Shown here one piece after another: positions 16,512 through 26,500 of a stretch of 64,000 nt of DNA. Every line of letters starts with the position of its first letter. Within the stretch, counting starts at the first letter, position 1. The position numbers and the translations under genes are program-made. The stretch is taken from assembly GCF_025833875.1 (NCBI RefSeq), contig NZ_JAOYOD010000001.1, forward strand, positions 4,790,501 through 4,854,500. Direction: 5' to 3'. The notes below the pieces were generated by a model that saw only the letters and a program-made list of their open reading frames with translations, made no database searches and was not told where the DNA came from. This DNA comes from Reichenbachiella ulvae (lineage in GTDB: Bacteria; Bacteroidota; Bacteroidia; Cytophagales; Cyclobacteriaceae).

Positions 16512-18614
16512 ATGAGCACACAGACTTTTAAGCACGTAGATTATTTGTGGGAAGAAGACAAAGCGGGGGCACTCGCAGGAGATGAGGTAGCATTGCTACT
16601 GTACAGATCCAATATATTAGGGGCAGACCTTCGTATTACCAACTATGGAGGTGGCAATACGAGTTGTAAAACCATGGAAAAAGACCCATTGACCGGAGAA
16701 GAGGTAGAAGTCATGTGGGTGAAAGGATCAGGGGGAGATATTGGTACCCTCAAGCGCGATGGACTAGCTGGGCTCTATGTGGACAAGCTTCGTGCCCTCA
16801 AAAATGTTTACAGAGGGTTGGAACATGAAGATGAGATGGTGGCTTTGTTCAATCATTGTATTTATGACTTGGACTCTAGGGCTCCTTCTATCGATACACC
16901 ACTTCATGCTTTGTTGCCTTACAAGCATATCGATCATTTGCACCCGGATGCAGCCATCGCTATCGCTGCTTCTAAAGACGGTGAAAAGATCATCAAAGAG
17001 GTATATGGCGATAATTTTGCGTGGATTCCATGGCAAAGACCGGGTTTTGACTTGTCGCTTAAACTGGAGGCAGCCATAGAAGAAAACCCTAACTTGAAAG
17101 GACTGTACCTGGGAGGTCATGGACTTTTTACCTGGGGAGAAACAGCTTATGAGTGTTACATCAACAGCTTAGAGGCGATAGAGAAGGCCAGCGTGTATAT
17201 AGAAGACCGTGCAGGAAAAGAGAGACCTGTTTTTGGAGGTCAAAAAGTGGAGGCTTTGCCAGCAGATCAAAGAAAAGAACAAGCGTCTCAACTAGCCCCT
17301 GTGCTTAGAGGTCTTGCCTCTAGTTATGCGAGAATGGTTGGGCATTTTTCGGATAGTGATCGTGTGCTCGAATTCATCAATAGCAAGGATCTCGATCGTC
17401 TGGCACCACTGGGAACCAGCTGTCCCGATCATTTCTTGAGAACTAAAATTAGTCCTTTGGTCTTAGACCTACCTATGGATATCGATTTGTCTGACAAGGA
17501 GGCCATCAAAGAAAAGATTGCACCAGCCTTTGAAACTTATCGTGCATCCTACCAGGATTACTACGAAAAGCACAAAAGAAACAACAGCCCGGCCATGAGA
17601 GACCCCAATCCGGTTATCATATTGTGGCCTGGAGTAGGACTTTTTTCTTTTGCTAAAAACAAGCAAACTGCTCGTGTGGCCAGTGAGTTTTATATCAATG
17701 CGATCAACGTAATGCGTGGTGCTGAGGCGATTTCTGAATATGTTTCTTTGCCATTGCAAGAGGCCTTCGATATCGAATATTGGTTGCTGGAAGAAGCCAA
17801 GCTTCAGCGTATGCCAAAAGAAAAACCAATGTCTAGAAAAGTGGCGTTAATCACTGGTAGCGCAGGCGGAATAGGCAAAGCAGTGGCTGATGTGTTATCT
17901 GCTGAGGGAGCGTGTGTGGTCATTACGGATATTGATGAGGATCGCCTCAAAGAGGCCAATGATACCTTCGGTAGAGATGTGTCTACCTATGCTGTGTTGG
18001 ATGTGACGGACGAAAAAAGCATAGAGGCCGCTTACAAAAAGGCCTGCTTAGAATTTGGTGGAGTAGATGTGGTAGTTAACTCTGCTGGACTGGCCATCTC
18101 CAAGCCGCTCGAGTCGACTACTGAAGATGACTATAATCTGCTCATGAATGTACTGACCAAAGGCCAGTTCACTGTGTCCCAAAAAGGAGTGGAAATTTTG
18201 CGTGCTCAAGGCTTAGGTGGTGATATTGTCAATATTGCTAGTAAGAATGGATTGGTTTCAGGTCCAAACAATGTGGTCTACGGTACTGCCAAAGCTGCTC
18301 AACAGCACATGTCCAGACTGCTGGCCGCTGAGCTAGGCAAGGACAAAATCCGCGTGAATGTAGTGAACCCTGATGCTGTGATAGAAGGTAGCAAAATCTG
18401 GGAAGGCAAATGGGCAGAAGGACGTGCCAAGGCTTATGGTATTTCTGTAGAAGAGCTGCCAGGTCACTATGCCAAGCGTACGCTACTCAACGAAATCATC
18501 AGTACTGAAGATATCGCCAATGGTGTGTTCAGCTTTGTAGGTGGAAAACTTAGCAAAAGCACAGGTAATACACTGAATGTAGACGGTGGAGTAGCGGCAG
18601 CATTTGTGCGCTAG
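16512..18614 (+). CDS. Bifunctional rhamnulose-1-phosphate aldolase / short-chain dehydrogenase
   Basis: 700 residues. The N-terminal ~430 residues are a class II aldolase/adducin-type domain (ITNYGGGNTSCK near 43, TPLHALLPYKHIDHLHPDA with zinc-ligand His residues near 135). The C-terminal part from about residue 439 is a short-chain dehydrogenase with the Rossmann motif ITGSAGGIG and the active-site pair YGTAK near 588. This fusion (often called RhaEW) splits rhamnulose-1-phosphate into dihydroxyacetone phosphate and lactaldehyde and oxidises the lactaldehyde. No rhamnose isomerase, kinase or transporter is in the window. Confidence 0.88.
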   Translation: MSTQTFKHVDYLWEEDKAGALAGDEVALLLYRSNILGADLRITNYGGGNTSCKTMEKDPLTGEEVEVMWVKGSGGDIGTLKRDGLAGLYVDKLRALKNVYRGLEHEDEMVALFNHCIYDLDSRAPSIDTPLHALLPYKHIDHLHPDAAIAIAASKDGEKIIKEVYGDNFAWIPWQRPGFDLSLKLEAAIEENPNLKGLYLGGHGLFTWGETAYECYINSLEAIEKASVYIEDRAGKERPVFGGQKVEALPADQRKEQASQLAPVLRGLASSYARMVGHFSDSDRVLEFINSKDLDRLAPLGTSCPDHFLRTKISPLVLDLPMDIDLSDKEAIKEKIAPAFETYRASYQDYYEKHKRNNSPAMRDPNPVIILWPGVGLFSFAKNKQTARVASEFYINAINVMRGAEAISEYVSLPLQEAFDIEYWLLEEAKLQRMPKEKPMSRKVALITGSAGGIGKAVADVLSAEGACVVITDIDEDRLKEANDTFGRDVSTYAVLDVTDEKSIEAAYKKACLEFGGVDVVVNSAGLAISKPLESTTEDDYNLLMNVLTKGQFTVSQKGVEILRAQGLGGDIVNIASKNGLVSGPNNVVYGTAKAAQQHMSRLLAAELGKDKIRVNVVNPDAVIEGSKIWEGKWAEGRAKAYGISVEELPGHYAKRTLLNEIISTEDIANGVFSFVGGKLSKSTGNTLNVDGGVAAAFVR

Positions 18615-18675
18615 TTAGCCTGTTTTAGGGTATTGATCTGATTACTCAATACTAAAAGTAATACAACAATGATTT

Positions 18676-18752
18676 GAGTCTTCTCCGGAAAAATGTTGAG
18701 ACCAAAAGATATAGTTCTATATCTTTTGGGTCTTTAGTTTCTGGAGAGACTC
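18676..18752. terminator. Long convergent terminator with nested stems
   Basis: The inner perfect 12-bp stem pairs 18702-18713 with 18718-18729 (arm CCAAAAGATATA, loop GTTC). Outer imperfect arms pair GAGTCTTCTCCGGAAA at 18676-18691 with TTTCTGGAGAGACTC at 18738-18752. It lies between the ends of the aldolase gene (plus) and the GH115 gene (minus). Confidence 0.65.
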
Positions 18753-18772
18753 GATTCTGACTTAATTAAGGA

Positions 18773-21217
18773 TTACTTGCTTTCTATCTCATAAAAATCA
18801 GGGTAGCCTTCTGGTACGATGGCGATCTGATCTAGCACGATACCGCTTTGGTTGACTTCTATTCTGAGGTTGTGCTTTCCTTTTTTGCTGAGCTCGACAG
18901 TATGCACAGTACGGGTGCTATTTCTCAAAACATTTTTTTTCCATTGGGCACTTCTGCCTTTTGTATTGATAGGATATTCCACTGGTTTATCTTCATCAAT
19001 TGCCACTCTTAGTTTGTAGTTATAGTCATTGGAGTGTGTGGGTAGGCATCGGATCTCAACCTGATAGCTACCCGCTTTTTCTACCATAAATTCATATTCC
19101 AAATAGGGCATTTCTTTCGAAAAGTGTGCTTCAGAGAATGGGTGAAGAGTGACTGCCGATTGGCTATAGCCGAGCCCTTGTTGTGCTTTCCATTCGTATC
19201 CATTAGCTGCTTGGGCTTGAGTATATTCGCTTGCCTGGATAGCTATGACGTCTGATTCGATTGGCTGAGTTGTCTCTGAAGGTAGAGTATCTGTCAGATG
19301 AAAATCCGGCATGGAAAAAACTGGAAGATTCCTGGGACTCATTGACATCATGTGTTGCCATTTACCCTCACTGATTTCATGGTTGTATTCTTGGGTAAGT
19401 TGGACGATTTCATCATAGGCTTGTTGTGCCATTTGGCTCAAGTCTGACCTTTGCGAGGAGTCAGCACTGAGCATAGCCTGTTTCGCTCTTAAAAATTTAA
19501 AGTTCATCAGCGCGGCTCCCTTAACAGGGTATTCTACCAATTGGAAGTAGGCATCTCTTCTTTCTTCAGGGATGAATTTCTTTAAGTCTTCTGCCGTTTC
19601 ATAGAGCTTGGTATAGGCATCAATTCTTCGCTGCAGTTCATTGTTGTTGGCTTGAGTGAAAGTAGCTGGATGTGTCTCTGTGGTAGGCTCTGTCTGACTC
19701 CAGCCCATGTACTCCGGCTTGCGGATAAAGGCCAGATGGTAGTACTCCTCCAGAAGATTAGCAATCTCTTGGGCTTTTGCCGGGCCAAACTCTCTCTCGC
19801 AATATTGCTGGAGATGTTGGTCCGGGGAGCCATAAGGTTGAGAAATGTCCCAGGCCAGGTCCATAAAAAGCTCCATATTGTACTCGGCTGGTTTGATGTC
19901 TCCCACATTGGCGATCCATATCTTTTGAGCGCCATTTTGATAGGCTCTTGTCATTTCGTAAGCGATCAGACCCGGTTGGGTGGTCGATAGCCACAGGTAG
20001 TCGTGAGGTCGCCCCCAATAGCTAAGGTGGTAATAGACACCGCTGCCTCCAGCACGTTTTTGCTCTTGTTCATCGCTATGTCTTCTGATGTATCCATAGT
20101 TGTCGTCGGTCCACATCAGACTGATGTCATCTGGTAGGTCCATGCCCTGGTTGTAGATATCCAGGACTTCTTTGTAAGGGATAAAGACCTGAGGGATTTT
20201 GTTCAACTCTACATCCAATTCATTGGATAGCATTTGTCGTTGGTCGCTGATGATGGTCTCGAGCAATTCTCTTTTCTCTTCAGGACTGGCATGTCCTTCC
20301 ATGCCCGAATCATGGATGCCACGCATGCCCACCGTATAGATGTAATCTCCAGATTGGCTCTCAGCTACTCGCTCTTGCCAATAGGCTTGTACTTTCTCTC
20401 GATTAGTGAAATAATTGTATTCGCCATACTCTTCCTTCCATTCGTCTACATTGTTTCTAAGCATGGGCTCTGCATGTGAGGTACCGATGTGGATGTGGTA
20501 TTTTTCTGCCATTTCCTGATTACCGGGGATGCTAAAAAAGGCCTTCGTACTGGGGTGCATGGCAGGCCAAAGGGTGTTGGCTTTGAGTCGGAGCAAAAGT
20601 TGAAAGATTTTTTCATAGGTTTTGGGGCCAATATCTCCAGTTTCTGGTTCCAGAGTTTTTGCAGCCCAGGGTTGGAGCCCCCAGTCCTCGTCGTTGAGGA
20701 AGATGCCTCGAAACTGCACAGAGGGACTTTGTTCTATCTTGCTGTTGGGTAAGTGGAGGGTGAGTTGTTCCTTCTTTATGGTTTTTACATCTGCCCACCA
20801 TTTCCAGGGAGAAATACCTAGACGTTCTGACACTTCAAACAAACCATAAACGGTACCTCGAACATCACTGCCTGTGATCAAAAGTTGCTTGCCTTGCTTT
20901 AGAATGATAAATTTTTCCCATTGCTGGCTAAGGTCATTAAGGATGTCTTTTGAGTTGGTTTGAATAAGGGGATCCCCAAGACTACCGATTACAATACCTG
21001 GTGTATCAGGACCTGGCAGATCATCGGTGATAATGTTGACCTTTTCTCCTGTGATGCTTTCTATATCACTGGCAAAATCTTTTACTGCCCAATGGATCAA
21101 GGGGTCGCTTTTCGCATCTACATAGATAGCAAAAGTTGCTGGATCGATGATGAAATCATCCTTATGTGTCTGGCTGCAACTGACTAAGACTAGGAGTAAT
21201 ATAGGAATGTATCTCAT
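18773..21217 (-). CDS. Glycoside hydrolase family 115 (alpha-glucuronidase type) lipoprotein
   Basis: 814 residues. A lipoprotein signal peptide has lipobox LVSC (Cys near residue 14). An N-terminal alpha/beta domain (FAIYVDAKSDPLIHWAVKDF, then GSDVRGTVYGLFEVSERLG) leads into the GH115 catalytic region (SVQFRGIFLNDEDWGLQPWA, RLKANTLWPAMHPSTKAFF, GTSHAEPMLRNN). A C-terminal beta domain follows. GH115 enzymes remove glucuronic or methylglucuronic acid side groups from xylan or arabinogalactan. It is the last gene of the glycan block, after a hairpin. The lipid anchor suggests periplasmic or cell-surface action; the exact substrate is not readable from sequence. Confidence 0.88.
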   Translation of the reverse strand: MRYIPILLLVLVSCSQTHKDDFIIDPATFAIYVDAKSDPLIHWAVKDFASDIESITGEKVNIITDDLPGPDTPGIVIGSLGDPLIQTNSKDILNDLSQQWEKFIILKQGKQLLITGSDVRGTVYGLFEVSERLGISPWKWWADVKTIKKEQLTLHLPNSKIEQSPSVQFRGIFLNDEDWGLQPWAAKTLEPETGDIGPKTYEKIFQLLLRLKANTLWPAMHPSTKAFFSIPGNQEMAEKYHIHIGTSHAEPMLRNNVDEWKEEYGEYNYFTNREKVQAYWQERVAESQSGDYIYTVGMRGIHDSGMEGHASPEEKRELLETIISDQRQMLSNELDVELNKIPQVFIPYKEVLDIYNQGMDLPDDISLMWTDDNYGYIRRHSDEQEQKRAGGSGVYYHLSYWGRPHDYLWLSTTQPGLIAYEMTRAYQNGAQKIWIANVGDIKPAEYNMELFMDLAWDISQPYGSPDQHLQQYCEREFGPAKAQEIANLLEEYYHLAFIRKPEYMGWSQTEPTTETHPATFTQANNNELQRRIDAYTKLYETAEDLKKFIPEERRDAYFQLVEYPVKGAALMNFKFLRAKQAMLSADSSQRSDLSQMAQQAYDEIVQLTQEYNHEISEGKWQHMMSMSPRNLPVFSMPDFHLTDTLPSETTQPIESDVIAIQASEYTQAQAANGYEWKAQQGLGYSQSAVTLHPFSEAHFSKEMPYLEYEFMVEKAGSYQVEIRCLPTHSNDYNYKLRVAIDEDKPVEYPINTKGRSAQWKKNVLRNSTRTVHTVELSKKGKHNLRIEVNQSGIVLDQIAIVPEGYPDFYEIESK

Positions 21218-21234
21218 GAGACAAGTTTTAATGA

Positions 21235-21265
21235 AAGAGCCAGTTAGAATAATCTACTGGCTCTT
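21235..21265 (-). terminator. Hairpin between the small ORF and the GH115 gene
   Basis: A perfect 10-bp stem pairs 21235-21244 with 21256-21265 (arm AAGAGCCAGT) with an 11-nt loop. On the minus strand it lies 9 nt after the stop of the 53-residue ORF and 17 nt before the GH115 start. The T-tract is weak, so it may attenuate rather than stop transcription. Confidence 0.5.
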
Positions 21266-21274
21266 AAAATTAGT

Positions 21275-21436
21275 TTAAAATGATAACCGTCTTTTCTCCA
21301 ATTGCTTTCCTTCACTGTCATGCTGGATCGAAATCCCTGAGATGAAGTTGTCCACAGTTCGGGCTTGTATTTGATATATGGATAATACACCTATTGCGAA
21401 TAAAAGTCCGGCTGTTTTCACCATGCCTTTGTTCAT
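21275..21436 (-). CDS. Small secreted or membrane protein, 53 residues, unknown
   Basis: An ORF from ATG 21434-21436 to TAA 21275-21277. The N-terminus MNKGMVKTAGLLFAIGVLSI is signal-peptide-like. The rest (VDNFISGISIQHDSEGK and a basic end) is hydrophilic. It sits between the GH105 and GH115 genes on the same strand, bracketed by hairpins at 21235-21265 and 21503-21540. No family is recognised. Its position and a signal-like start favour a real gene. Confidence 0.45.
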   Translation of the reverse strand: MNKGMVKTAGLLFAIGVLSIYQIQARTVDNFISGISIQHDSEGKQLEKRRLSF

Positions 21437-21502
21437 AATCAACTGTTATTTAAATGGTAATAAAGCTATAGTACATTGACGAAAGGTTGGATAAAGGCCC
21501 AT

Positions 21503-21540
21503 CTGGATTTTCAATTAATTGGGTTGATATGAAAATCCAG
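21503..21540 (-). terminator. Hairpin downstream of GH105
   Basis: A perfect 11-bp stem pairs CTGGATTTTCA (21503-21513) with 21530-21540, loop 16 nt. A second perfect 9-bp stem (21548-21556 with 21565-21573, arm ACATATCAG) lies between it and the GH105 stop. Neither has a long U-tract. They probably mark the 3' end of the GH105 message. Confidence 0.4.
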
Positions 21541-21593
21541 GTGGGGTACATATCAGATTGCAACCTGATATGTGATATTAAGATGGAAGTGAT

Positions 21594-22736
21594 CTAAAGG
21601 CTCAACTTATACACTTCACTTCCAGCTAGTAGAAAGCAGCCCAATCCGTAATCTTCAAAATCAGGAACTTTGTCATAGCTGAGTGGCTGTCCTGTAGAGG
21701 GTTCTTTGCCCGTGCTTTGTACGTAACCCAAGAAGCCATCGGGATGTACAGCTTTGTCTAGCATGGCATTCCAGGCCTTGGTCACCACTGGATGGTAAGT
21801 GGCTGAGTCCAGAATGTTCTGATTCAGACCCCAGGCCATCCCGTAGACGAATAAAGAAGTACCGGTCGTTTCTGGTCCTCCATAGTTGTTTGGGTCGTGG
21901 AGGCTGGCATTCCAAAACCCATCTTCTCTTTGAACTTTAACTGCTGCCTCCAGCATAGCTTTGAGATCTGCCAGGTATTCGTCTCGGTGCGGTTCATCTG
22001 CGGGGATATCCTCAAGTACGCGCACCAGTGCAGCGACCACCCAGCCATTACCTCTTGACCAGTAGCAATCTTCACCATTTGGTTCGGTGTAGGGAGGATC
22101 ATAGTCTGCATCTCGCCACCATAAGCCATCTTCAGGGTTATAAAGGCCGTTTTCTCCCTCTATGTTTTTTGAATAATCGTACATCGCATACATACGTTCG
22201 AAGTAGCTACTGTCTTTTAGTATTCTGCCTAGTCGAGAGTAAACAGGCATGGCCATCTGGATGGCATCTATCCAGTCCCAGTCATCAATTTTGTCAGTAA
22301 CCATCATGCTGTCGATAGAGGCTTTTACACTATCTATTCGTTGGGGTTGTGGGTCGATTTCATACAAGTCAAGATAAGTTTGTCCCGCGCATTGATTGTC
22401 GGCATTGCGAGTAGTGATGCCATATCTAAAGCTCCAGTCATGAGCCTCGGACCAAGAAACAGCATAATCATAATATTTGTCTTTTGGATCAACACTGTAA
22501 AGTGCCATCAGTCCCTCATAATACACCCCTCGCGTCCAGATATGGCTCGGCCATGTTTTGCGACCGACGATGGGAGCTCCTGTGTCGGGCCACTTGTCCA
22601 TGAAGTACTGATTGGTCAGCTGCATGATTTCCAGTGTTTTGTCTGCAGTTGGAAGCGTGTTGGATGGAGATTGACATCCCTTTAGAGTCAGAATGGCCAC
22701 TATGGCCAATGTTATGTATGATATGGGTGTTTTCAT
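21594..22736 (-). CDS. Glycoside hydrolase family 105/88-type unsaturated uronyl hydrolase, lipoprotein
   Basis: 380 residues from ATG 22734-22736. A longer in-frame start at 22814 is less likely, because the lipoprotein signal (MKTPISYITLAIVAILTLKGC) begins at the internal ATG. An (alpha/alpha)6 barrel is indicated by WSEAHDWSFRYG, ADNQCAGQTYLDLYE, DWDWIDAIQMAMP (with the likely catalytic Asp), YWSRGNGWVVAALVR and GPETTGTSLFVYGMAWG. GH105 enzymes hydrolyse the unsaturated uronic acid left by polysaccharide lyases on rhamnogalacturonan, ulvan or arabinogalactan fragments. Confidence 0.87.
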   Translation of the reverse strand: MKTPISYITLAIVAILTLKGCQSPSNTLPTADKTLEIMQLTNQYFMDKWPDTGAPIVGRKTWPSHIWTRGVYYEGLMALYSVDPKDKYYDYAVSWSEAHDWSFRYGITTRNADNQCAGQTYLDLYEIDPQPQRIDSVKASIDSMMVTDKIDDWDWIDAIQMAMPVYSRLGRILKDSSYFERMYAMYDYSKNIEGENGLYNPEDGLWWRDADYDPPYTEPNGEDCYWSRGNGWVVAALVRVLEDIPADEPHRDEYLADLKAMLEAAVKVQREDGFWNASLHDPNNYGGPETTGTSLFVYGMAWGLNQNILDSATYHPVVTKAWNAMLDKAVHPDGFLGYVQSTGKEPSTGQPLSYDKVPDFEDYGLGCFLLAGSEVYKLSL

Positions 22737-22939
22737 TATTGATTTTTTATTACCCTTCAAAAGAAAGAGTTTCATATAAATTACCCATCCTGCCGTTACC
22801 TGTTGAAAGAGCAAATCTGGATAAAAAGTAGAATAGAAGAGCGACTTTATGTTGGTTGATCGCTAAGATAATTGAAGAGGTCGAAGGTGTTAATAAAGAG
22901 TTGTAATTGCTAATATAAGTAGGGTAAGTAGTTCAGCGA

Positions 22940-23533
22940 TTACACCCTCAGGGCTGTAAGATATTTTACCACCAGTTCAGTTGTATTGTTACAACCCAAT
23001 TTTTGCAACATGTTCTTACGGTGGGTTCGAACCGTGTTGAATGAGATATTAAGGATTTCAGCAATCTTTTCTGAACTGTGTCCTCTGGTGAGTAGTTCAG
23101 CGATTTCTATTTCTCTGGAGGTGAGGTCAAGATCGTTTATGGCTTTTGCTGATTGCGAGGAGGCCTTTTCATTGGAATGTACGATAGCAAGGTTGAGTGT
23201 AACGAGTAATTGATCAATGTTGTAGGGCTTGGTGACATAGGCATATGGACGTGTCTTTTCTGCGCGTTTCAGTGTAGAGATATCGCTGTAAGCTGTGAGG
23301 TAGACGACTGCAGCCTGATTTTTTACCACTTCAGTCACAAAGTCAATACCGTCGATATCACTACCTAGATTGATATCGCAAATAACTATGTCAAAGTCAT
23401 GGTCAGACCAAAGAGATTTCCCTCTTTCGGGACTAGTTGCGATATGACTTTCGTATTGATGTTTCTGCAGGTGCAATCGAATATTGTTGGCTGCCAGCAC
23501 TTCATCTTCTAATATTAGAACCTTCTTATCCAT
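22940..23533 (-). CDS. LuxR/NarL-type response regulator
   Basis: 197 residues. The receiver domain (1-115) has the acidic pocket EDE at 9-11, the phospho-Asp at about residue 53 (IVICDINLG), Thr at 80 and Lys at 102. The C-terminal LuxR helix-turn-helix is at about 133-195 (LTSREIEIAELLTRGHSSEK and FNTVRTHRKNML). It follows the sensor kinase gene by 39 nt, so the two form a cognate pair; its likely targets are the flanking glycan genes. Confidence 0.92.
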   Translation of the reverse strand: MDKKVLILEDEVLAANNIRLHLQKHQYESHIATSPERGKSLWSDHDFDIVICDINLGSDIDGIDFVTEVVKNQAAVVYLTAYSDISTLKRAEKTRPYAYVTKPYNIDQLLVTLNLAIVHSNEKASSQSAKAINDLDLTSREIEIAELLTRGHSSEKIAEILNISFNTVRTHRKNMLQKLGCNNTTELVVKYLTALRV

Positions 23534-23572
23534 TATTCACCACTTTGCTTTCTTTCGTTTGGTTCAGGTAGG

Positions 23573-26500
23573 TTACTCGTCCATAGATACAGTCTTAAGG
23601 TGAAGGCCATTTTGCCCTAACATCTTAAATTCAAAAATAAATATAGCACCCTTTTCGGATCTAGTTTGCAGAGAGCCGTTTAATTCCTCTGTCAAAATAT
23701 CCATAAGCTGAAACCCAATGCTAGAGTCTTTTCTCAAGTTCAGGTCTGGTAGTCCTTTTCCATTGTCCCGATACTGCATCTTTAGCAATTCTTCGTTTTG
23801 GTTCAGTTGGATGGAAATGATTTTGTCTTTTTGGTCTTTGTCAAAAGCGTGTTTGATTGAATTGGTGATGAGTTCATTGAGAACCAATCCCAGATAGGTG
23901 AGTTTGTCAGAAGGACAAAAGATAGGGGCTAAGTCTAATTGCAAATCTATTTTTAGGCCAGAAAAATCTATCAGATCATTCGATAGTTCCGTAAAGAATT
24001 GATCGATTCTAATGTCCTCCATTTCACTCTGGGTAAGCAAGTCGTGCACTTTGGAAACAGTAAAAATTCTTGATTGAAGTTGTTTGAGCTTGTCACTATG
24101 GGGCTGATCAGAGATCGAAATGTTTTGAAAATCGATAAGACTGGTGATCAATTGAAGATTGTTTTTTACCCTATGGTTGAGCTCGCGCATCAAAAAGCTG
24201 ATGTTTTCTTTCTGCTTTCTAGTCAGCGTAAGGGATTCGTTGAGTGCTCGATTACTCTTAGTGAGTTCTTTGGTCCGCTCATCGACCATTCTTTTCAGCT
24301 TTAGGGTATTCTTTTTTTGTTGGTGGTCGCGAATTACAAAGGCCAGCAACAAGACAAAAACAACTGTCCCAATTAATAAGCCTTTGAACCACATAGTTGC
24401 ATACCAGGGAGACCTTATGGTTATAGTCAGTTTTGTAGAAGGACCCCAAATCATTTCGTTGTTACTGCCTTTGACTATAAATTGGTAGGTGCCCGGATCC
24501 AAGTTGGTATAGGTGGTGGAATTTTCTTTGGTAACAGGTCTCCAGCTCTGATCAAAACCTTTGAGCATAAATTGGTAATGGTTTTTTTCTGGCCATAGGT
24601 AGCTCAGTGTTACAAAATTGAAGGTGATTACATTTTGATCATGAGAGAAACTTAATTGATCAAGGTATTTTACGTTTTTATCAATGGGTTTACCGAAAAG
24701 CTCGACACTTTCAATCACCGTTTGACCCACTATCTGGTTGGTATAGATGCTGTCTGGATGAAAGATGTTGAAGCCGTTCATTCCTCCAAAATACAGGTAT
24801 CCTGCCTCGTCTTTGTAAGAAGCTTTGCCGTTGAATTCATTGTTTTGAAGGCCATCTTGGTCGGTATAGTTTTTGAAACTTTCCGTATCAGGATTGAACT
24901 CCGAGATACCATAGTTGGTGCTCACCCAAATATGGCCTCTGCTGTCCGACTCCAAGCCATAGATGAAATCATTGGGGAGGCCTTCCTGCTCCAAATAAAA
25001 GGTGGTTTTGCCGTTGCTGATTTTGTTCAATCCCTTGGCTGTTCCTACCCAGATGTTGCCCTCGGGGTCTTCATCTATCGCAAAGACTCGTTCATTTGAT
25101 AAGGAATCGTAGTAAGTTTCTTTCCCGTTTTGGATTTGATATAGACCATTGTCACTGGCCAGCCAGATGGAACCTTTGGAATCAATGAAGCTGTTACGGG
25201 ATCTGATCAAGTTGCTTCCTTTGATGCTCTTTTTCTTCACTTTGTGGTCTAGGATGTTGAATGAGTAAATGCCGTCGGACCAGGTGTGTATCCATAGAGA
25301 ATCTTCGGAAACAGGAGTGATTTGTATCACCTCTTTGTCTTCGATAGGCAGAGAGATACTCTCGAAACTATCATTTTTGCGGTTGTATTTCATCAATCCA
25401 TCTCCAAATCCACCAGCCCATAGTCCTCCTTGTAAATCTTTGGCCAGAGTGTAATCAAGATTTTGGGTCAGGTAAAGCTTGTATGTATCGCTACTGAATA
25501 GGTAATTTACTATTCCAAATTCAGTGGCCATCCATAAGGTGTCTCCCTCTCTTAGGAAATTGAACATGCTGATGAAATCCTTTTTTGGCGCATTTTTAAC
25601 CTGAATGCGATAGGGTGAAAACTTTTTTTGATTTGGATGATGATAAAAAACTCCTCTACCATCTGTGCCTATCCATTTGCCTCCCTGGGTATCGTTTTTT
25701 ATGCTTAGGACTGTGGTCTGTAGTGATTTACCAATGTTGTTGGCGAAGATGACTTCCTGCCAATTATGGTTATTATCCAATAGGTGGTTTTCGTTTTCTC
25801 CACCCACAAAGACATGCTTATTGTCCCAATGAAAGAGTGAGCGGACTTGATTGCCCTGACCTGGCATGGGGATAGCTTTTAAGGTGCTTGAATTTTTGTC
25901 CCAGCTGAAAAGGCCATTTTCAGTTCCTACGAGTAGGGTGAAATGGTCTAATGGAAGCAGAGCCTTGACATCCTTTACTCCTAAATCAAATGGTACGATT
26001 GATTTTTGAGAAAGGTCTAGGAGATAGCTATTGCCAAAGTTGGTGCTAAACAAAAATTGATCGGTCTGATATGGACTTAAAGCCAATACAAACTCATTTT
26101 CTTTGGCCTCCGAGATGTTGAGTATATTTTGGGAAAGGTCTCTTTTGTCGATAAGAATACAGTGGTCGATTGTACCCGCCAACATGTACTGGTCATTAAG
26201 TGCAGTGATTTTGTAGGCGAATTTGGTTTGTGGGTATCGATTTAAATTAAGAGAGTCTTCGAAATTGATGTATCGATTTTGAGAAATAAGGTATGCAATA
26301 ATCGACCGTGTGTTGGTTGCCATCCAAAGTGTATCGTTAGAGTAATAGAGATCTCTAATGTGGTCGTCTAACAGGCCATGGGATTTGCCATTCGCCTTGA
26401 AAACCTCCATCGATATGCCATTGAATCGGTTGAGGCCATTTTGTGTAGCAATCCAGAGGTAGCCCAAACTGTCAAAGTCTAAGGAAAGTGCGTTGAGCTG

